DNA of 64,000 nt from the NCBI RefSeq assembly GCF_003797125.1, contig NZ_RKKE01000003.1, forward strand, positions 186,001 through 250,000, in the 5' to 3' direction. The notes under the pieces were generated by a model. That model was not told the DNA's origin. It did no database searches and was given only the letters and a program-made list of their open reading frames with translations. Origin of the DNA: Shewanella frigidimarina. GTDB taxonomy: Bacteria > Pseudomonadota > Gammaproteobacteria > Enterobacterales > Shewanellaceae. Shown here piece after piece: positions 19,671 through 29,382 of the stretch. Numbering within the stretch: the first letter of the stretch is position 1; the number at the start of each line of letters is the position of its first letter. The position numbers were made by a program, and so were the translations under genes.

Positions 19671-21467
19671 TTAAAACGCAAAGTCTTCGCTATCAAGTGC
19701 CATCATTGAATCAACACCATTGGCAATACATGCCGCATGGCCTTTGGCTCTTGGTAACATACGCTGCATAAAGAACTGGGCTGTTTTTATTTTAGCTTCA
19801 TAAAACGCTGTTTCAGTGGTGCCTGCAGCCAATTTGTCTTGTGCCACTTTAGCCATTTTTGCCCAGAAGAAAGCGAGTGTTACGTAACCGGCATACATCA
19901 AGTAATCCACAGACGCCCCGCCGATTTCATCCGGGTTCTTCATCGCCTTGCCACCAATTAACACGGTCAGTTCATGCCACTCTTTGGCATAAGACATAAT
20001 CGGTTTAATAAACTCAGCCATCGCTGGGTTGTCCATGTTTTGCTGGCAGAACACGGTAACGTCTTTCGAAAATGGCTTTAATACTTCACCGTTAGTGCCG
20101 ATGATTTTTCTTGCCAATAAATCAAGTGCTTGAATACCGGTAGTACCTTCATATAAGCAGCTAATCTTGGTGTCGCGCATTAACTGTTCCATGCCCCACT
20201 CTTTAATAAAGCCGTGGCCACCGAATATTTGTACTCCGTGGCTGGTACATTCAAAACCAAGCTCGGATAAAAATGCTTTAGCAATCGGTGTTAGTAAGGC
20301 TAGCTTAGTTTCAGCATCAGCTTTAATGGCTTCGTCTTTTTCTGCATGGCCAATATCCACTAGCTGGGCAAGATACGAAATTAACGCTCGGCCACCTTCA
20401 GCAATCGACTTTTGGGTCAATAGCATTCTACGCACATCTGGATGAACAATGATTGGGTCTGCTGGGCCATTAGGGTTTTTAACACCACTAATTGAACGCA
20501 TTTGTAGGCGATCTTTTGCGTAGGCTAATGCCCCCTGGAATGACGCTTCAGCAGCTGCAACACCTTCACTTGCCACACCAATACGTGCAGCATTCATAAA
20601 GGTAAACATGCACTTAAGGCCGCGATTAGGTTCACCAATCAAATGCCCAGTTGCACCATCAAAATTAATCACACAGGTAGCGTTACCATTAATGCCCATT
20701 TTGTGTTCAATAGAACCACAACTCACGCCGTTTCTATCTGAAATTGTGCCATCTTCATTAACGTTGAACTTAGGTACGATAAATAGCGAGATACCTTTGT
20801 TGCCTTCTGGCGCACCAGGAATACGGGCAATAACAATATGCACAATGTTGTCAGACAGATCATGCTCGCCAGCTGAAATAAAGATTTTAGTGCCACTCAA
20901 TGAATAAGTGCCGTCAGCTTGCAGTTCAGCTTTGGTGCGCAACATGCCTAAGTCAGTACCACAATGTGGCTCTGTTAAACACATTGTGCCAGTCCACTTA
21001 CCTTCTACTAGGCTTGGCATAAACTGCTGTTTTTGAGCATCTGTACCGTGGGCTTCAATTGTGGCTAATGCGCCATGGCTAAGGCCTGGGTACATAGCAA
21101 AGCTGTGGTTCGCGCTGGAAAACAACTCAGCAATACTGATATTTAATGAATGAGGTAAACCTTGGCCACCAAACTCTTCAGACTGAGATAACGTTGGCCA
21201 GCCGCCTTCTACATATTGCGCATACGCCTCTTTAAATCCGTCTGGTGTGGTTACAACGCCGTCTTTCCAGGTACAACCTTGTTGATCGCCAATTTGATTT
21301 AATGGTGCAACAACTTGTTCAGTTAATTTTGCCGCTTCAGCAATAATGGCATCAACCATGTCGATACTGGCATCTTGGTAACCCAAACGCTGATAGTGCC
21401 CTTCACAATCTAACAGCTCTTGCATAACAAATTTTACGTCACGAATGGGGGCTTTATATTCAGGCAT
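19671..21467 (-). CDS. Long acyl-CoA dehydrogenase with C-terminal extension (DmdC-like class)
   Basis: FAD enzyme that introduces the 2,3 double bond into an acyl-CoA. The ATG at 21467 is preferred over an upstream frame start because GGAG lies upstream and the protein then begins MPEYKAPIRDVKF, usual for this class. It is about 598 residues. The FAD/substrate motif MCLTEPHCGTDLG is near residue 160. The catalytic glutamate is in LYEGTTGIQALDL near residue 430. The extra C-terminal helical domain follows. The class includes the methylthioacryloyl-CoA-forming DmdC, but chain-length preference cannot be read from the sequence. It is divergent from the TonB-dependent receptor gene and may share its control region. 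Confidence 0.93.
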   Translation of the reverse strand: MPEYKAPIRDVKFVMQELLDCEGHYQRLGYQDASIDMVDAIIAEAAKLTEQVVAPLNQIGDQQGCTWKDGVVTTPDGFKEAYAQYVEGGWPTLSQSEEFGGQGLPHSLNISIAELFSSANHSFAMYPGLSHGALATIEAHGTDAQKQQFMPSLVEGKWTGTMCLTEPHCGTDLGMLRTKAELQADGTYSLSGTKIFISAGEHDLSDNIVHIVIARIPGAPEGNKGISLFIVPKFNVNEDGTISDRNGVSCGSIEHKMGINGNATCVINFDGATGHLIGEPNRGLKCMFTFMNAARIGVASEGVAAAEASFQGALAYAKDRLQMRSISGVKNPNGPADPIIVHPDVRRMLLTQKSIAEGGRALISYLAQLVDIGHAEKDEAIKADAETKLALLTPIAKAFLSELGFECTSHGVQIFGGHGFIKEWGMEQLMRDTKISCLYEGTTGIQALDLLARKIIGTNGEVLKPFSKDVTVFCQQNMDNPAMAEFIKPIMSYAKEWHELTVLIGGKAMKNPDEIGGASVDYLMYAGYVTLAFFWAKMAKVAQDKLAAGTTETAFYEAKIKTAQFFMQRMLPRAKGHAACIANGVDSMMALDSEDFAF

Positions 21468-22043
21468 TGTTACTCTCCATGTCATTATCAATCGATATCT
21501 AGTTAGTGATTATTTGGATGAAACCTTTCATACCAATAATGTTTGTACTACTGATGCTAAGTTAACTGTAAGTATTATCCAAATGCATATTAATAATATG
21601 TATACATTCGTTTGAATTATAGTTTACGACCATTATTCGACTGATATCAATCACTACGTCATAAAATTCACACTTCTTTAAGCAATTATTCATCCTGTGC
21701 ATGCTTCAAAACAGTAAGAGTGCGCTATTGATTAATGCATTATTCTTTATATGAATAGTAGCGTATTAAAATAATTGATTTGTTTAATTATAAAACACCC
21801 CCTAGCATGATTTGGCGGTTAATTGTTCACTATAAGTGGTAATGACGTATTTTCAGGACATGTTTTTGGTATTGAATATGAAGCTGATTGATCCCCCCTT
21901 GATGTTATTGAATAACGCTAATTTTACAACGCTATATATTTACAGGTTACAAATAAGAACGCTTAAGCGTCATACATATCTTTTGTAAATCAATGTATTG
22001 GCAAGCTTGTTTAATAACGATTAGTCATCGTCTGGGGAAATAA
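21468..22043. other. Divergent control region of the receptor operon and acyl-CoA dehydrogenase
   Basis: About 575 bp without a gene. It contains the 45-bp regulatory element at 21740-21784, which is shared with two other promoters of the locus. The receptor start has a strong ribosome site (GGGGAAA, 4-6 bp before the ATG). Confidence 0.6.
21740..21784 (+). promoter_or_regulatory. Predicted operator/activator element, copy 1 (receptor operon)
   Basis: Imperfect palindrome TTATTC, 7-nt spacer, GAATAG (21740-21758), then 5 nt, then a 21-bp block (21764-21784). The block matches the blocks at 50103 and 58794 at 18 of 21 positions when all are read in the direction of transcription. The TATTC...GAATA core fits the T-N11-A pattern of LysR-type sites, and the block would sit at the activation/-35 position. 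It lies 259 bp before the receptor start. Binding by the LysR protein at 58926 is inferred. Confidence 0.6.
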
Positions 22044-24494
22044 ATGAATAATAATAAATCAACATATTTTAAGCATTCTTTACTCGCATTTGCGATTATG
22101 GGAGTAATGAGTTCAGCTGCAAATGCTGAAGATGAAAAACCAAAACCACAAAAAAGTGCAGACGATATAGAAAGAATCGTCGTAACGGCATCTAAACGTG
22201 CCAAAGGATTACAGGAATCACCTGTTGCCATTACGGTAGTAAGTAGCAAAGCAATAGAACAAGCTAAAGTAATGGACATAACAGATTTACAAACCCTCGT
22301 TCCGACGCTACGCGTCACCCCATTGCAACGTTCTACTAACACTAACTTCTCTATTCGTGGCTTTGGTAATGGCACTAACAATACGGGTATTGAGCCTTCT
22401 GTTGGGGTATTTATCGATGGTGTGTATCGCTCTCGAGCGGCCTCTCAAATAGGTGATTTACCAAGGCTGCAGCAAATTGAAGTCTTAAGTGGCCCGCAAA
22501 GTACTTTATTTGGTAAAAATGCTTCCGCTGGAGTCATTAGCGTTACCACTCGAGAACCGGCTTATTATCAAGAAGGCAAGATTGAAGTTGGCGTAGGCAA
22601 TTTCAACCAAAAAGAAATTAAAGGTTATTACACCAATGGTATAACGGATAATTTGGCATTCAGTGTTTCTGGTGGTGTAAACACCCGTGATGGTTTTACT
22701 GAAAGTGTGGTGGGATTAGATGATATTAACGACCGTGACCGTTGGAATATTCGAGGTCAGGCACTGTACGAACCAACTGAAGATGTAAAACTTCGCTTAA
22801 TTGCAGACTATAGCAAAATTGAAGAAGCCTGTTGTTCTGTCGAAAACTCAATTAATGGCCCTACTACCGCTGCAGTTCGTGCGCTCGGTGGTATGGACCT
22901 TGATGAAACCGGATCATTTGCTTATCAATCTACCCTTAACTCTGATCCAGACAATAACGTAAAAGACAGTGGTGTATCACTGCAACTTGATGTTGATTTT
23001 GATGGTTATTCATTTACATCCATTAGTGCACTTCGCACCAATGATTCTGATTTTATGAATGATGTCGATTACACCTCTCTCGATATTTTAAATGAAGGCG
23101 GTTACACCGATATCGAAACGATTACTCAAGAGTTTCGTTTAACGTCTACCGGAGATCGTCAGCTAGAATGGATGTTTGGCGCCTTCGTTTTTCATGAAGA
23201 GGTCACCACTGGCGATACCTTATATTATGGTAACGACATTAGAAATTACTTTGATGTATTGATGGCTGCTGGTGGCGCTCCAGGTTTATTAGCCGGAGTA
23301 GAAGGTGCTTATGGCTTAGATCCAGGTACATTTTTCTCAGGTGATTCGGCCGTAAGTTCTGAGTTTGAACAAGAAAATGATGCTTACTCGATCTTTGCCA
23401 GCTTTGATTACCATATCAACGACGATTTTACCGCGATATTTGGTGTGAGTTACACCAACGATCAAAAAGAAATCAACATTAGCCAACAACATTCCGATGT
23501 ACTTTCAGCGCTTGATTTAGCCACAGTGCCAACATTATATGGTGTGCCGATTGGCAGTATTCCTCAGCTTGCACCTGCTGTACCGGTTATTGAAAGTTTA
23601 CAGTTTTTACCGCCAATGCTGGGATTGCCTAATGCTGTAGAAAACAATAAGTCTGATGACAGTAAAACCACGTGGTCGCTGCGCTTATCGTACGAGATCA
23701 CCGACAATGTCAATATTTTCGCTACTGCAGCTACAGGTTTTAAAGCCACATCTTGGAATTTATCGCGCTATTCAAGTCCTTTCGTATCAGATCAATCAGC
23801 ATTAGAAACAGCAGGCATAGCACTTCCCAATCAGGTTTATGGTGGCCGATATGCCTCTCCCGAAGAAGCGATGGTGTATGAGTTGGGTATTAAAACCCAA
23901 TTCGAACATGGATCATTTAGCGCAACGATATTTGATCAAACCATTGAAGGGTTTCAATCATCTATTTTCATTGGCACAGGCTATGTACTTGCCAATGCGG
24001 GTAAACAAAGTACTCAAGGTCTTGAGTTCGACTCTAACTATAACCTCACTGATGATTGGTCATTTACCTTAGCGGGTACCTTCCTTGACCCTGTATACGA
24101 CTCATTTGTTGGCGCATCGGGTTTAGACGGTCCAGTTGATTTATCTGGTGAAAAACCTGCCGGTATCCATGAAGTGAGTATCACTGCTGGTATCGTGTAT
24201 AACTTTGAAGTGTTTAACGGTGCAGATGGTTACATTCGTACCGATTACCTTTTCGAGAGTGATACTAAACTGGCTGAAAATACCCCTGAATTATTATCTC
24301 GCGAGGTAAACACCTTTAACGCAAGTACAGGACTAGCGTTTGATAATGGCGTTAGTTTACAACTTTGGGTGCGAAACTTAACCAATGATGAGTATCTGTT
24401 GTCAGCATTCCCACCTCCAATTCAAGCGGGCAGCTTTAATGGTTATCCAAATCAACCGCGTACCTTTGGAGCCAATATTTCGTACCAATTTTAG
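22044..24494 (+). CDS. TonB-dependent outer-membrane receptor
   Basis: Outer-membrane beta-barrel for TonB-powered uptake. It is 816 residues with a signal peptide ending in SSAANA (about residue 28). A TonB-box-like segment RIVVTASKR is near residue 43. The plug domain includes FSIRGFGN, GVFIDGVYRSRAAS and LSGPQSTLFGKNASAG, and the barrel ends in the aromatic signature ISYQF. The plug and barrel resemble receptors found beside catabolic genes for hydrophobic compounds more than siderophore receptors, but ligand cannot be read directly. It is the first gene of the plus-strand operon of acyl-CoA and hydrolase genes, so uptake of the locus substrate is the natural inference. Confidence 0.95.
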   Translation: MNNNKSTYFKHSLLAFAIMGVMSSAANAEDEKPKPQKSADDIERIVVTASKRAKGLQESPVAITVVSSKAIEQAKVMDITDLQTLVPTLRVTPLQRSTNTNFSIRGFGNGTNNTGIEPSVGVFIDGVYRSRAASQIGDLPRLQQIEVLSGPQSTLFGKNASAGVISVTTREPAYYQEGKIEVGVGNFNQKEIKGYYTNGITDNLAFSVSGGVNTRDGFTESVVGLDDINDRDRWNIRGQALYEPTEDVKLRLIADYSKIEEACCSVENSINGPTTAAVRALGGMDLDETGSFAYQSTLNSDPDNNVKDSGVSLQLDVDFDGYSFTSISALRTNDSDFMNDVDYTSLDILNEGGYTDIETITQEFRLTSTGDRQLEWMFGAFVFHEEVTTGDTLYYGNDIRNYFDVLMAAGGAPGLLAGVEGAYGLDPGTFFSGDSAVSSEFEQENDAYSIFASFDYHINDDFTAIFGVSYTNDQKEINISQQHSDVLSALDLATVPTLYGVPIGSIPQLAPAVPVIESLQFLPPMLGLPNAVENNKSDDSKTTWSLRLSYEITDNVNIFATAATGFKATSWNLSRYSSPFVSDQSALETAGIALPNQVYGGRYASPEEAMVYELGIKTQFEHGSFSATIFDQTIEGFQSSIFIGTGYVLANAGKQSTQGLEFDSNYNLTDDWSFTLAGTFLDPVYDSFVGASGLDGPVDLSGEKPAGIHEVSITAGIVYNFEVFNGADGYIRTDYLFESDTKLAENTPELLSREVNTFNASTGLAFDNGVSLQLWVRNLTNDEYLLSAFPPPIQAGSFNGYPNQPRTFGANISYQF

Positions 24495-24635
24495 CTAGCT
24501 AAACAGTCTGCTGTGACGGTAATACCGCTTTATTGCCTCTGCAGACTTTTTTATTAACATCAAGATTAAGCAACTGATTTATATCGCCAATAACGGTATA
24601 AACTCACTATCAATAAAACAATAAGAGTGTCCTAT

Positions 24636-25298
24636 ATGTCTATAGAATCAATATTAAAAAACCGTTACTCAGCACGCGCCTTTCTCGACAAACCGGTTGC
24701 CAAGGAAACCTTGGATTTGATTTTTGCGCATGCGCAACTTTCACCTTCAAATTGCAACGTACAACCATGGCAAACCTGTGTGGTTTCGGGGCAGACAAAA
24801 GACACATTAAAGCAAAAATTTATGCAAACTCTCATGAGCGGTGCTTCACCTAATCCTGATTTTAACTGGTTACCGCAATATCAAGGTGTACATCGTGACC
24901 GCCAATTTGGCTCAGCAAATGCCTTATACAGTTCAATTGGTGTCGCACGTGAAGATAAAAAAGCCCGCCAAATGGCGATGGTACGCAACTGGCAATTTTT
25001 TGATGCGCCACATGCGGTGTTTTTCACTATGGATAAATACTTAGACATTATGGGCGCTGTTGATTTAGGCATTTATGCTCAAACCTTGTCATTAATTATG
25101 GCAGATCATGGCATATCTAATTGTATGCAAGGTGCATTAGGACAATTCCCCGACCCAGTACGAGAAATACTAAATCTCCCAGCCGAGCGTGGTATTTTAT
25201 TTGGGATGTCATTTGGTTACGCTGACGACAGTGCAGCGGTAAACAATACCCGTACCGATCGTGAACCCATTGAAAACGCAGTGGCATTTTTCGATTAA
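24636..25298 (+). CDS. Nitroreductase family FMN oxidoreductase
   Basis: FMN-dependent NAD(P)H oxidoreductase of the nitroreductase superfamily, 220 residues from the ATG at 24636. A GTG three codons upstream is possible, but the AAGAG ribosome site suits the ATG. The N-terminal RYSARAFLDKPV binds FMN phosphate, and LSPSNCNVQPWQ is the signature loop. The C-terminal part has GILFGMSFGYAD. The family covers nitro, quinone, enone and dehalogenating reductions. In this operon a reduction of a conjugated or electrophilic intermediate is likely, but the substrate is unknown. It is second in the operon, 130 bp after the receptor. Confidence 0.9.
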   Translation: MSIESILKNRYSARAFLDKPVAKETLDLIFAHAQLSPSNCNVQPWQTCVVSGQTKDTLKQKFMQTLMSGASPNPDFNWLPQYQGVHRDRQFGSANALYSSIGVAREDKKARQMAMVRNWQFFDAPHAVFFTMDKYLDIMGAVDLGIYAQTLSLIMADHGISNCMQGALGQFPDPVREILNLPAERGILFGMSFGYADDSAAVNNTRTDREPIENAVAFFD

Positions 25299-25323
25299 CC
25301 AGTCATGACTAATGAGATTGAAT

Positions 25324-26310
25324 ATGAAGCTAGAGCATAAAAATATTTTAGTGGATAACGTCAATATTCATTACGTTGAATCTGAACAATCCACTGATGA
25401 AACGACATTAAAATCGACAATTATTTTTCTACATGGATTTCCTGAATACTGGGGAACATGGTCAGCCCAACTGAATTTTTTTTCACCACATTATCGTGTG
25501 ATCGCACCTGACTTACCGGGATACAACTTAAGCGACAAACCCGACGATGTTAGTTTTTATGCTGTACACAATCTTATCGGCTTTATGGCCAAGTTTATTG
25601 CTGCAATTAGCCCTACTCAGCCTGTTATTTTAGTCGCACATGATTGGGGCGGCGCTATCGCCTTTCCATTAGCGGCGTTTCATGCTCAGTTAATCAGTAA
25701 GCTGATAATTGTTAATGCTGCCCACCCAAGTACTTTCACTCGCGAGATGATGAACAATCCACTACAACGCAAAAAAAGTGCTTATATTCATCAGCTAATT
25801 AGCGTGTCGGGTGAGTCACTATTAACGCAAGATGATTATCGCTATTTAAGTGAAGACATCATGGTGAGTACAAACCCAGGCGTGTTTACCGCCGATGTAA
25901 AAGCACGTTATAAACAAGTTTGGGGTCAACAAGGTGCAATAAATGGCATGTTGCAATATTATCGCGCTATGCCACAACTGGCGGAAAATGACACAGATAA
26001 TCAACGTAGCAAGGCAACAGCTGCATCATCTCTAGACACATCAGCTACTCAGGATGGCACAACTAAATCGAGTCCAGTTAAACAAGCATCGCAGCTTAAA
26101 GTACCCAATATACGAATTAATGTTCCAACATTGATTTTATGGGGCGAACAAGACCTTGCCTTCGTTAATGAGAATCTCGATGACATCCATCATTATGTGC
26201 CTAACTGCATCATAAAACGTTTTCAAGACACCAGTCATTGGCTACAACATGAAAGGCCAGACGAAGTGAATGTCGCCATTAATAATTTCATAAACGATTT
26301 GCATTCATAA
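25324..26310 (+). CDS. Alpha/beta hydrolase, epoxide hydrolase/dehalogenase-like
   Basis: Hydrolase with an aspartate nucleophile: the nucleophile elbow AHDWGG places Asp at residue 107. The oxyanion-hole motif HGFPEYWGTW is near residue 36, and the catalytic histidine is in DTSHWLQHERP near the C-terminus. This set matches epoxide hydrolases. The ATG at 25324 is chosen because GAGAT precedes it at proper spacing, over an ATG at 25312 with no ribosome site. An odd feature is a Ser/Thr/Gln-rich insertion of about 35 residues (about 25985-26100) between the cap and the last catalytic segment, probably a disordered loop. The gene starts 25 bp after the nitroreductase stop. Confidence 0.9.
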   Translation: MKLEHKNILVDNVNIHYVESEQSTDETTLKSTIIFLHGFPEYWGTWSAQLNFFSPHYRVIAPDLPGYNLSDKPDDVSFYAVHNLIGFMAKFIAAISPTQPVILVAHDWGGAIAFPLAAFHAQLISKLIIVNAAHPSTFTREMMNNPLQRKKSAYIHQLISVSGESLLTQDDYRYLSEDIMVSTNPGVFTADVKARYKQVWGQQGAINGMLQYYRAMPQLAENDTDNQRSKATAASSLDTSATQDGTTKSSPVKQASQLKVPNIRINVPTLILWGEQDLAFVNENLDDIHHYVPNCIIKRFQDTSHWLQHERPDEVNVAINNFINDLHS

Positions 26311-26454
26311 ACATATGCTTATAAAAGTATGCTTATAAACATACACTTAAAGTCAAACCGTTAATCATAATCTTGGTTAAAGGCTTGTTGTAAAACAAAC
26401 TCAATATAGTGCGCTGAATAACAAACGAAATAATAATAACGATAAAGGGATTTT

Positions 26455-27645
26455 ATGACGACATTAACATCACAAACTCAACAGGCACTCGTATTTGAAG
26501 TGGCTAAAAATGACTTGTCACAAACACGTGTTGTTGAGCTTAATATTGAGCTGCCATTGGCTGAAAATGAAGTATTACTTAAAGTGAGTAAATTCGCGTT
26601 AACCGCAAATAACATCAGCTATGGCATCACTGGGGATGCATTAGGTTATTGGCAATTCTTTCCTGTTAACAATTCCCCTTTGGATACTGCTTCAAATTCG
26701 ATTACGTCTAAAGCTAATACAGTTCAACACACTCAATGGGGACGATTACCTGTGATGGGGTTTGCCGATGTTGTGTCATCAAATAATAAAGATATCAACG
26801 TTGGTGAACGAGTATGGGGATTTATGCCGATGGCGACTCATTTCAAAATCATTGGCGGTAAAGTGAACCCTACGGGATTTTCAGATATCAATCCATGCAG
26901 AGAAGGCCTATCTCCGGTTTATGCGCGCTTTGATCGCGTCAGTGCTAATCCTTTTTATCAGCTAAAAAATGAAGACTACGACATCTTATTACGCGGACTG
27001 TTCACCACGTCTTGGCTAGTGGATGACTTTATGTTCGACAATCAGTATTTCTATGCGACTCAGTATCTGGTAACCAGTGCATCCAGTAAAACCAGCATTG
27101 CCCTCGCCTTTGCCATTAAGCAAAGAGGTCAACGCAGTGCGATTGGAATTACCTCCGAGGCCAATTTAAGTTTTGTTAAATCATTAGGTTGTTACGATCA
27201 CGTTATTAGCTATAACGACATCACCACCCTAGATGCCAATGTTGCATCCATCTTAGTGGACATGGCCGGTGGTAAAAAAACCTTAGCCGCCATTCATCAC
27301 CACTTTAACCAACAACTGCGCTATTCATGCCGGATTGGTGCAACCCATCATGGCGATATTGACTTAACAGACACACAAAGTGATGGTCTGCTACCAGGTG
27401 CGACTCCAACATTCTTCTTTGCACCAACGCAATTGAAAAAACGTAGCCTTGAATGGGGCGTTGGTGAAACCATGAAACAAATGAATCAATCGTTACTCAA
27501 TTATATCGAGTTTTGTCGTTCTAACATCACCCTATCCCACACCCATAATCTTCGCCACGTTAATGATATTTACCAACAAGTATTAACAGGCACCGCTGAT
27601 GCCGCGGTTGGCCAAATCATCTCGTTAGATACAAGTTCATCATAA
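26455..27645 (+). CDS. DUF2855 family protein
   Basis: A 396-residue protein of the DUF2855 family, whose biochemistry I do not know. It begins with a medium-chain-reductase-like N-terminal barrel (VLLKVSKFALTANNISYGIT near residue 42, WGFMPMATHF near 122). A Rossmann-like middle follows (SIALAFAIKQRGQRSAIGIT, then VDMAGGKKT). The residues that bind zinc in alcohol dehydrogenases are not visible. An oxidoreductase-type fold is therefore likely, and the reaction unknown. A good ribosome site (AAAGGGA) precedes the ATG. Members are often found next to acyl-CoA catabolic genes, as here. It follows the epoxide-hydrolase-like gene after 145 bp containing repeated ATGCTTATAAA units. Confidence 0.85.
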   Translation: MTTLTSQTQQALVFEVAKNDLSQTRVVELNIELPLAENEVLLKVSKFALTANNISYGITGDALGYWQFFPVNNSPLDTASNSITSKANTVQHTQWGRLPVMGFADVVSSNNKDINVGERVWGFMPMATHFKIIGGKVNPTGFSDINPCREGLSPVYARFDRVSANPFYQLKNEDYDILLRGLFTTSWLVDDFMFDNQYFYATQYLVTSASSKTSIALAFAIKQRGQRSAIGITSEANLSFVKSLGCYDHVISYNDITTLDANVASILVDMAGGKKTLAAIHHHFNQQLRYSCRIGATHHGDIDLTDTQSDGLLPGATPTFFFAPTQLKKRSLEWGVGETMKQMNQSLLNYIEFCRSNITLSHTHNLRHVNDIYQQVLTGTADAAVGQIISLDTSSS

Positions 27646-27732
27646 ACAAACCCAGTATAAACACGCTCATAGTAGAAAAATAAAAAAAGGACGTTATCGG
27701 CCCAATAAAGGTCATATTTGAATGAGGTTATT

Positions 27733-28644
27733 ATGGAAGATATTGAATTAGTAACATTTGTTAATACGCAAGTTATCCCGGTATGCATCTTTTTAATTAT
27801 GATGGGCATGGGGTTGTCTTTAGTGACAGATGATTTTAAACGCGTGCTTAAGTACCCTAAAGCAGTCGCGATAGGACTAACTAACCAGCTGCTTTTGTTA
27901 CCTATTATTGGTTTTGGATTAGCTAACATTATGCCGTTAGAACCAGAATACGCTGTAGGCGTTATGTTACTGGTACTTTGCCCTGGCGGCACGACTTCTA
28001 ATATGTTTTCTCACTTAGCAAAAGGTGATGTGGCGCTGTCGGTCACGATGACTGCGGTGGCCAGCTTAATTACCGTGTTTACTATTCCTGTAGTACTTAA
28101 CTATTCGTTAATCCACTTTATGGGGCAAGGCAATGAATTTCAGTTGCCAATACTTGCAACGATGTTCAGCTTAATGAAGCTGACTATTGTGCCTATTGTA
28201 ATTGGTATGATGATAAGACGTTACGCACCTAAAATAGCAGAAAGTACTCAAGTTCATGTGTCACGTTTTGGCATATTGTTTTTGACGTTGTTGATTATAT
28301 TTTTAACGTATATTCAGCAAGATATCGTTATTCCAGCACTTATCGCCGCAGGGCCAGTATCGATTATTCTTAATATCTCAACCATGCTACTTGGATATTA
28401 TTCAAGTAAATTGTTTGGATTAAATTTGGCGCAACGCACCTCGATTACGATTGAAGTCGGCTTACAAAACAGTACCTTATCAATGTTTATGGCATTAACA
28501 CTGTTAGCTAACTACAAGATGTCTTTCACGCCCGCGATTTACACTCTCACAATGCTCTTTACCGCAGGGATTCTAGCGGGTATGTTAAATTCAAAGTATT
28601 TTAAATCAAAAAGTAATAGTGAAGTGATGGCCGATAACGCCTAG
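27733..28644 (+). CDS. Bile acid:sodium symporter family transporter
   Basis: Inner-membrane transporter of the BASS/SBF family with about nine or ten membrane helices, 303 residues. The ATG at 27733 has GAGG 6 bp upstream; an upstream TTG start is less likely. Family signatures are visible: LVLCPGGTTSNMFSHLAKGD near residue 85, the sodium-site region, and EVGLQNSTLSMFMALTLL near residue 240, the second crossover motif. Members import organic anions such as bile acids, pantoate or pyruvate with Na+. Here it would carry the substrate, or a fragment of it, across the inner membrane after the TonB-dependent receptor. That role is inferred from position. Confidence 0.92.
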   Translation: MEDIELVTFVNTQVIPVCIFLIMMGMGLSLVTDDFKRVLKYPKAVAIGLTNQLLLLPIIGFGLANIMPLEPEYAVGVMLLVLCPGGTTSNMFSHLAKGDVALSVTMTAVASLITVFTIPVVLNYSLIHFMGQGNEFQLPILATMFSLMKLTIVPIVIGMMIRRYAPKIAESTQVHVSRFGILFLTLLIIFLTYIQQDIVIPALIAAGPVSIILNISTMLLGYYSSKLFGLNLAQRTSITIEVGLQNSTLSMFMALTLLANYKMSFTPAIYTLTMLFTAGILAGMLNSKYFKSKSNSEVMADNA

Positions 28645-28679
28645 ACGAAAACTAATAATTAAAATAAAAAAGGTAAAAA

Positions 28680-29372
28680 ATGGAACTGATCACCGTAGTA
28701 ATCGAAAACAATGTGCATGTTATTACTCTGAACAATGGCAAAGTGAATGCAATATCGCCTGAAGTCATCGCTCAAATTAACAGTGCATTAGACCACGCAG
28801 AACAACAAAATGCGGTTGTCATATTAACTGGCCAACCTGGTATTTTATCTGGCGGTTACGATCTTAAAACCATGAAGCAAAGTTCACAAGCTGCAATTGC
28901 TTTGGTCACTGCGGGCTCAACGTTAGCTCGCAGAATACTGTCATTCCCAACACCGATTATTGGTGCCTGTTCAGGCCATGCCATTGCTAAAGGTGCATTT
29001 TTACTACTCAGCTGTGACTACCGTATTGGCAGCACAGGGCCATTTAAAATTGGCCTTAACGAAGTGGCAATCGGGATGACAATGCATCAGGCTGGCATTG
29101 AAATCGCGCGTAATCGTATACCGCAAAACTACCTGTCGCGGGCGGTAATCAATGCTGAATTATTTGCACCAGAACAAGCGGTATTGGCAGGTTTTCTTGA
29201 TCAAGTGGTTGAGCCAGAACAACTCATGGACACTGCACATGCCGTGGCTAAACACATGCAAACACTGAACATGCCTGCGCATTTGGGAACCAAGTTAAAG
29301 GAACGTCAGGCCATTCTCGCCTCTTTGGATGCAGCAATAGAACAAGATAAGCTTATTACATTGAATTTATAA
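28680..29372 (+). CDS. Crotonase-fold enoyl-CoA hydratase/isomerase
   Basis: Crotonase-superfamily enzyme of 230 residues, shorter than the usual 255-280. The first oxyanion-hole strand has SGGYDLKTM and the second GACSGHAIAKGAFLLLSCDY. Of the two catalytic glutamates of hydratases, only the second position has one (Glu128 in LNEVAIGM); the first is replaced in the GAFLL segment. A single glutamate is typical of delta3-delta2-enoyl-CoA isomerases, so double-bond shifting is more likely than hydration. The ribosome site AAAAAGG is 6-7 bp before the ATG. It is followed after 10 bp by the second crotonase gene. Confidence 0.9.
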   Translation: MELITVVIENNVHVITLNNGKVNAISPEVIAQINSALDHAEQQNAVVILTGQPGILSGGYDLKTMKQSSQAAIALVTAGSTLARRILSFPTPIIGACSGHAIAKGAFLLLSCDYRIGSTGPFKIGLNEVAIGMTMHQAGIEIARNRIPQNYLSRAVINAELFAPEQAVLAGFLDQVVEPEQLMDTAHAVAKHMQTLNMPAHLGTKLKERQAILASLDAAIEQDKLITLNL

Positions 29373-29382
29373 GGATATAAAT

